Positions 22,049 to 32,342 of a DNA stretch of 64,000 nucleotides are shown here, piece by piece. Each line of letters opens with the position of its first letter. Within the stretch, counting starts at the first letter, position 1. The translations under genes and the position numbers were made by a program. Under the pieces are notes generated by a model. That model had not been told where the DNA came from. It was given only the letters and a program-made list of their open reading frames with translations, and ran no database searches. This stretch comes from Lantana camara (Eukaryota; Streptophyta; Magnoliopsida; Lamiales; Verbenaceae): assembly GCA_037501455.1 (NCBI GenBank), contig CM074865.1, forward strand, positions 35,322,501-35,386,500, written 5' to 3'.

Positions 22049-22507
22049 CTTTCTCTTTCGCACCACTTCGGGAACAAAAGCCTCCTGAAACTCTCTCTTG
22101 AAAACATCTCATGTCAATTCTTCCCTGGCTACCTTTAGCTTCTCCTGAGTCCTCTCCCACCAATCGAATGCTTCCTCGTCAAGTTGGAAAATGGCAAACT
22201 AAGCTCGCTCAAGTGTGGTGAATTGGTGAATATTATAGATCCTTTCCAAGCGAGATAGCCAATCCTCCGCCACGGTATCATCTGTGGTACCCGCAAATCT
22301 AGAGGGATTATAGTTGAGGAAAATCCCATGAGTATCCCTAACCAGTGGTGGTGGTGGCGATTGAACCAGTTGCAGTTGTAGTGGTGGAGCTTGAGCCCTT
22401 CTTTGCTCAACATAATTACATACGGCCTCCATAAAATTTTCCATATTCATGTGAGGCGGTTGTCGTTGTTTATGTCTAGGAGGTGAGCTGATTAACACGA
22501 GCACAGA
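22049..22507 (-). pseudogene. Tekay-like Gag fragment (E4)
   Basis: About 150 codons of gag on the minus strand with MENFMEAVCNYVEQRRAQ, NPSRFAGTTDDTVAEDW and a DWWERTQEKL block, closely related to the gag of E1 and E2 but retaining the capsid segment they lack. There is one in-frame stop near 22110. It is cut by the Athila LTR on the left and by the copia sequence on the right. No LTR for this element is visible nearby. Confidence 0.8.
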
Positions 22508-22539
22508 CCCCCATCAACCCTTTTGTTCTAAACTTCAAC

Positions 22540-23016
22540 ATGAATCATGCAAATGCTAGTGTAGTTGAGCTGATTAGTCAGCTTGTGACAGCTGAAAGCA
22601 CGATCAAGAAGGACAGTAAGGTTATGATGGTCACTGCTCCATCCTCTTCTAGGTCTTCTAAAGGCAAGGACAAGAAAGCCCAAAAGAAGAAGAAGTCCCT
22701 TAAGCCCAATGGAGGCATCACGAAGGGAAAAGTCCAAAAAAAAAAGAAATGTGGTCAGAAAGAGGACGTTTGCTTCCATTGTGGCAAACCGGGGCATTGG
22801 AGAAGAAACTGCCAAGAGTACAAGGCTACTCTAAAGAAAGGTATGTTTCTCATTGAAGTAAATCTTTCTATTAATTTTTACTCTTGGGTATTTGATACCT
22901 GTTGTGGATCTCATATCTATAATGATGTACGGATGCTAAGTGAGGTCCGCCAGCTCAAAGGAGGAGAATGTGTCTTGAAGATTGGGATAGCTCAAGGGTC
23001 GAAGCTCAAGCTTTAG
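22540..23016 (+). pseudogene. Copia Gag zinc knuckle and protease
   Basis: 159 codons. A lysine-rich stretch leads to the zinc knuckle CFHCGKPGHWRRNC (C-x2-C-x4-H-x4-C), then the protease with FDTCCGSHIYNDV. The usual motif is LDTGCGSHI, so the catalytic Asp is kept but the following Gly is Cys. Stops at 23014 and 23029 end it. The frame continues through 23040-23280 with YVSDIIHNIISVPIL, normal for this region. Confidence 0.8.
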
Positions 23017-23280
23017 GCACAATTAGATTAGATTTTAGGTCATTCTGTTTTAGTTTTAAATAAAGTCCTTTATGTATCAGACATTATTCATAATATTATT
23101 TCAGTTCCAATACTTGATTGCGAAGGTTATGGAATTAATATTAAGAATGGTAACTTTTTCCTCAAAAAGAATAATTTTTCAATACATCTTGGTACATTAA
23201 ACAATGGACTTTATCTAACTCAAAATAGTAATATTTTGAATATACAACGAGAAACAAAACATAAGAGAGATGACGAAGTC

Positions 23281-24312
23281 TCAGCTTCTTTGTGGCATGC
23301 TAGATTAGGACACATTTCTATGAACAGAATTAGCATGTTAACTACCTTAGGGACATTCTCTGAAAATGACCTTAAATAGTTAACTTCCTGCGAATCCTGT
23401 CTCAAAGGAAAAATGTCCAAAACTCCTTTCAAAGGAAGTGTGGAACGAGCCACAAAGACCTTGGATTTGATCCATTCTGATGTTTGTGGACCGCTTAGTG
23501 TAAGCACTCAAAACAATCATCAGTTCTTCATAACCTTTACTGACGACATTAGTCGTTTTGGTTATATGTACTTAATGAAGTACAAATCTGAGGCTTTTGA
23601 GAAATTCTTAGAATTTCAAAAGGAGGTTGAGAATCAAACTGGTCACAAGATCAAGACACTTCGATCTGAATGAGGTGGCGAGTATCTTAGTGAAGAATTC
23701 CTTAATCATCTCAGAGATAATGGAATTATCTCGCAATGGACTCCTCCGGGAACTCCTCAGCTTAATGGAGTTTCTGAGAGAAGGAATCGAACCTTACTTG
23801 ATATGGTTCATTCGATGATGAGTTTCACTGACTTACCACCTTCTTTCCGGGGTTATGCTCTAGAAAGTGCAACAAAGATTTTGAATCTTGTTCCTTCCAA
23901 GTCAGTCCCTAAAACGCCCTATGAAATGTGGCATGATAAAATCCCTAGTTATTCTTATTTAAGAATTTGGGGTTTTCCTGCTTATGTGAAGAGGACAGTG
24001 GGAGATAAGTTAGAAGCTCATTCTAACTTATGCTACTTTGTTGGCTATCCTAAGGAATCCATAGGATACTACTTCTATGATCAAACTGAACAAAAGGTGT
24101 TTGTTTCAAGAAATGTAACTTATCTTGAGGAATCTTTCCTAGAAGAAAAGAAAGGCAAGATCACAGAACTCAAAGAAATTCGAGATATTCCCACGCCACA
24201 TTTAGAGGACACGTCCCATCCTGATATCCCACAACCAATCACGAACTTTGATACACGTGAAAATCCTCCTCTAAGGCGTTCTGAACGCACTCCTAGACAA
24301 CCTGAGAGATAG
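23281..24312 (+). pseudogene. Copia integrase (stops only)
   Basis: The HHCC zinc domain is present: LWHARLGHISMNR with a later SCESCLKGK. Catalytic residues are visible: Asp in LIHSDVCGP, Asp in FTDDISRFGYMYL, and Glu in NGVSERRNRTLL. GKR-like C-terminal blocks (WGFPAYVKR, SNLCYFVGYPKES) follow. Premature stops lie at 23377, 23671 and 24310. The one at 23671 is consistent with CGA to TGA at the conserved Arg before GGEY. No indel breaks the frame. Confidence 0.85.
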
Positions 24313-25320
24313 TATGGTTTTCTCCATGAAATCTCTCAAGAGGATAATGATCCTCTAACATATGAGGAGGCACTGTTAGACTCGGATTTTGAATAGTGGA
24401 AACAAGCCATGAAATCCGAAATGGATTCCATGTACTCCAACCAAGTTTGGACCTTGGCAGATTTGCTTGATGGGGTTAAACCCATAGGTTGAAAATGGAA
24501 CTTTATGAGAAAGCTTGGAGTAGATAGAAGCATTGCAGCCTATAAGGCAAGACTGGTTGCAAAAGGATTCACTCAAAGGCCCGGTGTGGACTTTGATGAA
24601 ACCTTCTCACCGGTTGTAATGCAAAAGTCCATTCAGATCATGCTTGCCACTGTTGCATATTACGACTATGAGATATGGCAAATGGATGTGAAAACTACCT
24701 TTCTCAATAGAGATATTGATAAAAACATTTATATGGATCAACCCATAGGTTTCACATTCAGTGGGCATGAGAAAAAGGTTTGCAAACTCCAAAGATCAAT
24801 CTACGGATTGAAACAGGCTTCTAGGAATTGGAACTTTCGTTTTGATGAAACAGTCAAAGTGTTTGGCTTCGTTCAAAGTTCGAATGAATCCTGCATGTAT
24901 AGAAAGGAATTGGAGACTTCAGTGTAATTCTTGGTGCTTTATGTCGATGACATCCTCCTAATTAGGAATTCGAAGGATGACATGGAAGTTACCAAGTCCT
25001 GGTTATCGAACCAATTCGAGATGAAAGATCTTGGTGATACGTCCTACATTCTCGGGATAAAAATCTATAGGGATAGATCTAAGAGATTGATAGGACTATC
25101 ACAATCGATGTACATAGACAAAGTACTGAAACTGTTCAGTATGGAGAATGCGAAGAATAAAATTCTCCTCATGAGTGTAGGAACATCTCTTTCGAAGAAG
25201 ATGTGTCCTAAGAAAAACTTTGAGAAGAAAAGAATGACTCATGTGCCTTATGCCTCGGTAATAGATAGTATAATGTATGTAATGCTATGTACTCGACCGG
25301 ATGTGACATATGCACTTAGT
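24313..25320 (+). pseudogene. Copia reverse transcriptase
   Basis: Recognised by KARLVAKGFTQRPGVDFDET, FSPVV, MDVKTTFLNRDI (the usual motif is VKTAFLNG), YGLKQASRNW and the intact active site LYVDDILL at about 24937. Stops at 24394, 24490 and 24925. The YVDD motif has survived although the enzyme cannot be made in one piece. Confidence 0.88.
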
Positions 25321-25929
25321 GTAACAAGCCGTTTCCAATCAGACCCTGGAGAAGGTCACTGGATTGCCGTAAAGAATATCCTAAAGTACTTACGAAGCAC
25401 TGAGGATTTATTCTTAGTATACGGAGAACAGAAAGATCTAGTAATCGGAGGATACTGCGATGCAAGCTTTGCATCTGACTTAGATGACTTTAAGTCAATG
25501 TCAGGATACATTTTCTGCCTTAACGCCAGAGGACTGAGTTGGAAAAGTTCCAAGCAGACGACCACTGCAGATTCGACCACTGAGGCGGAATACTTAGCTG
25601 CAAACGATACATTTAAGGAAGGTGTTTGGATTAGATACTTCATTCAAGATTTGAATGTCGCTCCTAGCATGAAACACCCCATTACTGTGTTTTGTGACAA
25701 CACTGGCGCGGTTGCTCAAGCAAGAGAACCAAGATCTCACCAACGGACCAAACACATTATGATAAAGTATCACCTAATCCGTGATATCATCAAACGAGGT
25801 GATGTGCAAATTGAGAGGGTCACATCAGCATAGAACGTGGCAGAACCACTTACAAAACCCCTTAGTCGAGAAGCTTTCGAAGGTCATCTTGAGAAGATGG
25901 GACTTAGATTAGCTCCTGAATGGCTTTGA
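25321..25929 (+). pseudogene. Copia RNase H
   Basis: Acidic residues are kept in GYCDASFASD, STTEAEYLAA and VFCDNTGAV, followed by RTKHIMIKYHLIRD. A stop at 25831 sits where Glu is expected before NVAEPLTKPLS. The probable true stop is TGA at 25927. Confidence 0.85.
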
Positions 25930-25945
25930 CGGGCAAGTGGGAGAT

Positions 25946-27863
25946 TGTTAGGAATAGTGCCCTGAAAGCAGATGTAATAGTCTGCTATAGTACTTTCCTT
26001 TTGTAAATCACAGACAATCATTGAATAATACGAATTAAGGCAACACTTCTTTATATGCTATTGTTTGATTGTGTGTTTACTTTTGACTGCGCATGTATAA
26101 GAACTCCCCTAGTCAATATGATTTATAGGACTCAACCATTTAGGCGAAATGGCACATGAAACGAGCCCTACATCAGATCAGTCATGATTAGAAATCACTC
26201 CAAGCCAATGAGTCCAAAAGACAGTGGAAGTGTCAACTTGACTCGTTCGAGGCTTGCTCGTGTGATCACGCCCTTAAGAAGGACCACCTTGTTTCATGGG
26301 GTGTAAAGTGTATAGTTGATACGTGCGTGATACATGGGGGTGCTTACTTATTCTAAGTAGGTACCCCGAGATGTCCCGTGTGAGAAGATTTCTAAATAGG
26401 AAAGGAAGTTTCTATATCTGGAAATAGAAACTTCCAGATTAGGAAATATCTCACGAGTCATTGATGTGATTAAGTGATCCTTAAACTTGAGGTTCCATTG
26501 ATACTTTATGAGCTAACTCTGTAGTCCTAGGTGTAAGCTTTAAAGGGTGTCGCCTTAGACAACTGATTCAAGGCTGATGCTGGGTTTGCACAAGTGGCAC
26601 ATGAAAGTATATGAGAATCGATAAAGGACCTACGCTTGCATTAGCAAGATGATGATCTCTTATTGTGTAAGTCATTCATATGCCATCTAGGAGTCCTTGG
26701 CCAAGGCAGTGGATCAAGACATCAAGAAAAGAGTTTCTTGGATTGAGATCAAATGGATATGAAATGCACTTAGCATTAAGATCAAGATTATTAGGGTTCT
26801 AATTATTCCCTTGCCCTAGATCTTGATTGAGAGATGGGACGTAGGAGGATTGTATCTCACATATGTCAATGACTTAAAGGTTCTGTCGAATCGAGACATT
26901 CTTATTCAACTACGGGTCAAACACCTGTTGCTAGACTATATATGGTCGTTCGATCTGTGGACTGATTAATTAATTAGGAAATTAATTAATTAGGGTCACT
27001 GCTAATTGAATTAAGAACCTAGAGGGTCACACACAACAACCCGGTCACGTGGGTTAAGGCTTGAATCGACTAAACGAGTTGATCGAACCATTAAGTGAAT
27101 GGTGGGGTCCACACGTCTGGAACACGTGGATGACACGTGTCATTATTGACACGTGTAATCACTTGTGCGTGTATATGTGTATATTAAATAATTAATGTTT
27201 TAATTATTTAATGGACTTTGATTTAATTTTGAATTAAAATTAAAGTCCAATTTTAGAGAAATAAAGTCTAATAAATAATTAATTATATTATTAGTCTTCA
27301 AGTTATTTATTGTAAAATAAATAAAGTAAAATAAAATATCTAAAAGAGTTAGATATTATTCTTGCCCAACAAGTTGGTCAAAAGGTGGACTTTTGGTCAA
27401 AGTAGGATACTTAATCTCCAAGTAAGAGATCCCTTTCCAAAAGGAGTTTGGAATCCTTTTTCCAAAAAGGATTAGGGGTTCGAACCCTAGCCTTATAAAT
27501 AGAGGGGTTAGAACCCCATGCGATGAGGATAGCAAATTTCTCATTCTCTAAATTATACACTAAACCCTAGAGCCTAAACACCGAATATAGAACTAGCATC
27601 CTCCCTATTCGGATCGTGGCCTCGGTTGGTGGACTATTTCTCTAGAGGGCTACTATCGTCAAGCCTTGAAAGATTCGAAGGAGCTTTTGGGGATCAAGCC
27701 GCGTGAAGAGCGTTCTTGGGTGGCTAGAACGTGTCAAGAAAGCTTCTAATTAAGTGAGTTTCTTGATCTCTACGAATTTGGGAATTGGAATTGCAAGATT
27801 CGATCCTTGCTTAGTGGGGAAATTTTTTAAATATCCGCTGCGTTTCTGTTCATTTTCCTAACA
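25946..27863 (+). repeat. Copia 3' LTR
   Basis: 1918 bp from TGTTAGGAATAGTG to TTTTCCTAACA, with inverted ends TGTTAGGAA/TTCCTAACA. A TATA box CTTATAAATAGAG lies at about 27492-27504. The short ORFs inside are not supported. Confidence 0.9.
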
Positions 27864-28967
27864 TTCGAACCCCTAGGGAGATTGATACACAATTTCTCCT
27901 TCTCTAAATATTATACACTAAACCCTAGAGCCTAAACACCGAAGATAGAACTTGTAACAGCCCAGAACCACCTTCCTATGAATATTATCCGCTTTGGGTG
28001 GGAACCGGATTAGACCACCCTCACGACTTTGTTCCTGTGCCCATTGGAGAACCCACCTGTAGCGCAGAACTCGTCCACAGGGTGAGGTATGCATCTCCCT
28101 TTATAAGGGGAGACTTTGTTCCCCTCACTTCTGATGTGGGGCATTACATCCACCCCCCCATAAGGGCCCAGCGTCCTCGCTGGCACACCGGCGGGGCCCG
28201 GCTCTGATACCAAATGTAACAGCCCAGAACCACCTTCCTGTGAATATTGTCCACTTTGGGTGGGAACCGGATTAGACCACCCTTACGGCTTTGTTCCTGC
28301 GCCTACTGGAGAACCCAACCGTAGCGCAGAACGCGTCCACAGGATAAGTTATCCATCTCCCTTTATAAGGGGAGACTTCATTTCCCTCACTTCCGATGTG
28401 GGACATTACAGAACTAGCATCCTCCCTATTCGGATCATGGTCGCGGTTGGTGGACTAATTCTCTAGAGGCTACTATCGTGAAATCTTGAAAGATTCGAAA
28501 ACTCACTTAGATAGTAGCTTTCTTGACACGTTCCAGACACCCAAGAACGCTCTTCACGCGACTTGATCCCCTAAAGCTCATTCGAATCTTTCAAGACTTC
28601 ACGATAGTAGCTCTCTAGAGAATCAGTCCACCAACAGCGACCACGATCCGAATAGGGAGGATGCTAGTTCTATAATGTCCCACATCGGAAGTGAGAATTA
28701 GTCCACCAACTGCGACCATGATCCGAATAGGGAGGATGCTAGCTCTGTAATGTCCCACATCGTGAAGTCTTGAAAGATTCGAATGAGCTTTAGGGGATCA
28801 AACCGCATGAAGAGCGTTGTTGGGCGGCTGGAACGTGTCAAGAAAGCTACTATCTAAGTGAGTTTCTTGATCTCTACGAATTTGGGAATAGGAATTGCAA
28901 GATTCGATCCTAACTTATTGGGAAAATTTTTAAATTTTCGCTGCGTTTCTGTTCCGTTTTCCCAACA
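27864..28967 (+). mobile_element. Second, scrambled copia LTR fragment
   Basis: Starts at the LTR position equivalent to 27479 and lacks the TATA box by a small deletion. It hosts the TRIM element, then continues through an inverted block (28499-28672) and a second short inverted block (28701-28745). Each inverted block abuts a copy of the TRIM end (TGTAATGTCCCACATCG). It then resumes in direct orientation to CCCAACA at 28967. The order is direct, inverted, inverted, direct. Confidence 0.8.
27953..28410 (-). mobile_element. TRIM element (terminal-repeat retrotransposon in miniature)
   Basis: 458 bp with two 196-bp LTRs (27953-28148, 28215-28410) starting TGTAATGTCCCACATC and ending GGGCTGTTACA on the minus strand. 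The 66-bp core has the primer site TGGTATCAGAGC directly after the 5' LTR, the block GTGCCAGCGAGGACGCTGGG and a purine tract GGGGGGGTGGA. Perfect duplications GAACT lie at 27948-27952 and 28411-28415. It has no ORF. The core matches the TRIM type known from Brassicaceae and other plants. It does not carry the 5S rRNA segment of Cassandra. Confidence 0.95.
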
Positions 28968-29040
28968 CTCGATTCACGGACATCCTTTTGTATTTGCTAT
29001 GCTCTATACGTATTTACGTGTGTGGGTGTGCATTAGCCCC
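28968..29040 (+). mobile_element. Plus-strand Tekay LTR fragment
   Basis: About 70 bp matching, in reverse complement, the LTR of E0 at roughly 57597-57665 (shared GTGTGTGGGTGTGC and TTAGCCCC). It ends in an inverted repeat (TTAGCCCCT...AGGGGCTAA, 29033-29062) where the LTR flips to the minus strand. Confidence 0.6.
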
Positions 29041-30340
29041 TATAAGCCTATAAGGGGCTAACACCCCTTACCAGAGTTAGGAGCCAAGGGTGGAGGGGTA
29101 ACAGCCGTTACCCCTCGAAGTAAAAATTGCCCTAAGGGGCGTTAATGACTCCTGGACTGAAATGGGAGCAAAACTCCAAAACACCAAAGACAACATACAA
29201 GGGCATGCTACGACTTCAAATATACAAGAATTCATGCACAAAAACTCTACAAAATCAAGACATAAAGGAGCAAGAATAGAGAACATAAGTAGAGTTCAAG
29301 TTAGGTATGAAATCAAATCAAATTCTTGCAAGGACTTACATGCATATTAATGGCTACTTAATAACCTAACTTCTAGCATTAAGTAAGACTCAAGATATGC
29401 AATTAATACTCCATCATGCTCATCCTATCAAGCTTTATATCAACAAATAGGTAAGAGATGCATATGAGTCATCAAAACTTCAATAACCTAACTATTCACC
29501 ATGAAAATCAAATTCCACCATCTCTAGGATATAAACATGATTCAAGGAGTGCATAATGATCACAAGAACAAGAGAATCAAGAATCTTGGCTTACCTTGAA
29601 GGATTGGAGCAAGATAGGCACAAAACTTGAGCTTGCAAGGTTTAACAATGGAGGATGGCTTAAGAGCTTCTTTTCTTCTCTTTCTCTTGGGGTTGGATTG
29701 AGATTGGAAGCTACGAGGTAGAGAGAGAGCTGAATTTTTGGTGGGAAAAGTCAAGGGAAGGACAAAGATATGAGTACCCTAGACTCCAAGTGGTTATAGG
29801 GGCGTAATAGGTACGTTGGGCCGAAATCTGCATCATTAGTGGTCGAAACGGCATCGAAAAAGGACAAAGCTTGTTTCATTTTCTCCGAATCATCAATTCT
29901 AGTCTAACAGCAAAGACGGAACTCAAATCCGAGTTCTCGAGCTCAAGTTAGGAATTAAAAACTCAAGAATGGCCAATTTACAAAATGGCCCCAAAAGTTA
30001 AAACAAAGAATAATTGAGTCCTCTAAAGATCAATCAAGTCCAAAATAAGTTTAAAGCTTGCAAATAAGTCCAAGAATCATATAAGTCATACAATTCACAA
30101 AGTTAGAATGCTCGAGATTCAAATCCGAAATTCAAAGCTTACACGTATGACAAGAATTCATATCATGGATTCATATAAGGCAAAACTGTATCATATAATT
30201 CAATTAGTCACAAAAGAATACATATATAAAAGAGAGCTTCAAGTAATAAATGCATCAAATAATATGAAAATAAAAGAAATTACGAAAATTAAACTCACAC
30301 GTGGTACAAACCTGTACGTGCGGTCTGATGGGGTGTCACA
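29041..30340 (-). repeat. E0 3' LTR, 5' half
   Basis: The minus-strand LTR starts TGTGACACCCC at 30340 and carries the conserved U3 module (about 29880-29950), a splice donor TCAAG|GTAAGCC at 29594 and a 10-bp-stem palindrome (29093-29116). It is truncated at about 29041, so the U5 half is missing. The purine tract lies just right of it. Confidence 0.8.
29093..29116 (-). repeat. Palindrome in E0 LTR
   Basis: GAGGGGTAAC-AGCC-GTTACCCCTC, a 10-bp perfect stem. The core GTAAC..GTTAC is related to the Athila words, and the flanks are again self-complementary. Confidence 0.75.
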
Positions 30341-30376
30341 ACCTCCCCTCCTTTAGAGAACCTGGCCCCCAGGTTC
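30341..30376 (-). other. E0 polypurine tract and adjacent stem-loop
   Basis: The purine tract AAAGGAGGGGAGGT (30341-30354) is followed by the stem-loop GAACCTG-GGGGC-CAGGTTC (30358-30376, minus strand): a 7-bp perfect stem in the same position as in E5, E2 and E6, with a different stem sequence. Confidence 0.7.
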
Positions 30377-30720
30377 GCCTCCGTACTGAACAACTCCGGG
30401 TACAAGCTTCTCATCTTCTCCTCGGTCTCCAAAGTCGACTCTTTGGATTTCTGATCTCTCTAAAGAACTCTGACCAAGGGGATCTGCCGGTTCCTTAAAC
30501 TCTTGCATCTTCCGATCCTGGATCACAACCGGGTGCTTCTTTATTATCAAGTCCGGCTCTAACTGAACCTCTTCAACAGGGAGAATAGTTGCCTCATCGA
30601 GGAAATACTTGCGGAGCTAAGAAACATGAAACACGTTGTGTATCCCGATCACACTTGGCTATAGGTCTAACCTATACGCCGCCTCACCAATCCGTTCAAG
30701 GATCTCAAAAGGCCCGAGGT
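30377..30720 (-). pseudogene. E0 chromodomain region (frameshifted)
   Basis: The C-terminus of integrase after GIHNVFHVSQLRKYF. A VIQDRKMQEF block corresponds to the start of a Tekay chromodomain (consensus like DRK-QELRNR-IPLVKVLW). The remainder appears in another frame, including a block like YPELFSTEANLGARFSKGG. The chromodomain directs integration to heterochromatin in this lineage. At least one frameshift destroys it here. Confidence 0.65.
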
Positions 30721-30721
30721 A

Positions 30722-31731
30722 TCATAGATTGAGCTTTCCACCTTTACCTATCCGAGTGAAGCCCTTCCTAGGAGATGCTTTTAGAAAGACTCTATCTCCG
30801 ACTTTGAACTCCAAAGGCCTTCTTCTCTTGACAGCATAGCTCTTCTGCTGAGTCTGAGCTGCCTTCATCCACTGTCGGATTTGCTGAACCTTCTCAATGG
30901 TAGCAGCAATCTTCTCCTTAGGTTTTTCCCTTTTAAGCTTATCTTCCTTGGTCCACCTACAATCCTCTATGTGCCAAAACAGAGGAGACCTACACTTTCT
31001 CCCGTAAAGTACCTGGTACGGAGCCATCTTGATCGAAGCCTGATAACTGTTGTTGTCAGTAAACTCAACCAATGGTAGGTGCTCATCCAACTTATCTTGA
31101 AAGTCCAAAACACGCCGTCCGTCTGAGGACGCGAAGCGGTGGTAAACTTGAGCCGGGTACCCAAACACTGCAGAAGATTCTGCCAAAAGATCGAGGTGAA
31201 TCTTAGATATCTATCCGAAACAATACTAGCTGGAACCCCATGTAGCCTGTCAATCTCTCTGCAGTGCAACTCGGCTAGTTTTGGTACCTTATCGGACATC
31301 CGAACCTTGAGGAAATGGGCTAACTTAGTGAATCTATCAACAATCACCCATATTCCACCAAACCCTCCTTTAACTCTAGGCAAGCCTGACACGAAGTCCA
31401 TTGTCACTTGCTACCACTTCCATTCGGGAATAGGAAGCGGTTGGAGAGTTCCCCCCGGCTTCTGGTGCTCTGCCTTCACCTTTTGACATATTAGACATCG
31501 CTTCACGAAGTTCGCGACATCCCTTTTCATGCCACTCCACCAGAATTGTTGTTTCAAATCCCGATACATCTTGGTACCTCTCGGATGGATAGAGTACCTT
31601 GACCGATGTGCCTCCTCCAGTATCAGCCTCTTGAGCTCTTCTAGGACACATACTCTCGCTTCAAACCTTAACAAACCCGAATCATCTAAACTGAACTTGG
31701 AATTCGGATCCACTCTTGATCGGGTAACCAA
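30722..31731 (-). pseudogene. E0 integrase (broken)
   Basis: The zinc domain is HRSRYSIHPRGTKMY plus CLICQKVKAEH. The core has Asp in WVIVDRFTKLAHF and Asp in SIVSDRYLRFTS (usual motif SDRDPRF, so RD became RY). The expected [11 protein letters not shown] block with the catalytic Glu is disrupted at QTDGVF, where the frame changes. A second frame (30722-31186) continues with MAPYQVLYGRKCRSPL. A stop lies at the conserved Trp-Glu before QVTMDFVSG. Not functional. Confidence 0.85.
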
Positions 31732-31755
31732 TCTCTGAATCTCGGCATCTGAAGT

Positions 31756-32342
31756 CTAAGCTTCCAACAACTGCCATTTCAAATCTGTCTTGACAGTGAG
31801 ATTAGACAACCAAGTCCTTGTCACCAAAACCTCTGAACCTGAACTCAAAGAACTAGCTTCCAAATTAGCCACACTCGAGTTTCTACTCAAGGGATCGGCC
31901 ACCACATTAGCCTTACCGGGGTGGTACTGAATTTTGCAGTCGTAATCCTCTAGAAACTCAACCAAGGCCTTTGTCTCACGTTCAGATCCTTCTGAGAAAA
32001 GAGATACTTGAGGCTTTGATGATCGGTAAACACCTCAAAAGTTGTTCCATAAAGATAGTGTCGCCACTTCAACAATGTAAGCACAACGGCGGCCAATTCA
32101 AGGTCATGGGTAGGGTAATTCTTCTCATACTCCTTGAATTTCCTCAAAACATAAGCTACCACTCCACCATTCTGCATCAACACACAACCGAGACCTTCCT
32201 TGGAAGCATCTGTATGCATTGCATTACCCTCGGGTAGGGTAAGAACCGGTGTTGTAGTCAATCTCACCTTCAATGTCTGAAAACTTGCTTCACACTTGTC
32301 ATCCCACTCAAACTGTACCTCCTTCTTAGTCAATCGGGTCAA
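31756..32342 (-). pseudogene. E0 RNase H (broken)
   Basis: Blocks [47 protein letters not shown] and [17 protein letters not shown] are in order, with the DEDD acidic residues visible. A frame change at about 31960 separates the last block. [13 protein letters not shown] links it to RT. It removes the RNA strand during reverse transcription in intact elements. Confidence 0.85.

Larger units (their letters stand above)
22508..27863 (+). mobile_element. Truncated Ty1/copia element
   Basis: A plus-strand copia element missing its 5' LTR and most of gag. The order zinc knuckle, protease, integrase, RT, RNase H is diagnostic of copia. It ends with purine tract GGGCAAGTGGGAGA (25931-25944) and a 1918-bp 3' LTR. 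The pol frame has nine premature stops but no frameshift that I can see. Confidence 0.9.

Noticed and set aside
27953..28410. Cassandra-type TRIM carrying 5S rRNA.
   Set aside because: The LTRs lack the 5S promoter boxes. The core matches the other TRIM type with a GCCAGCGAGGACGCTGGG block.
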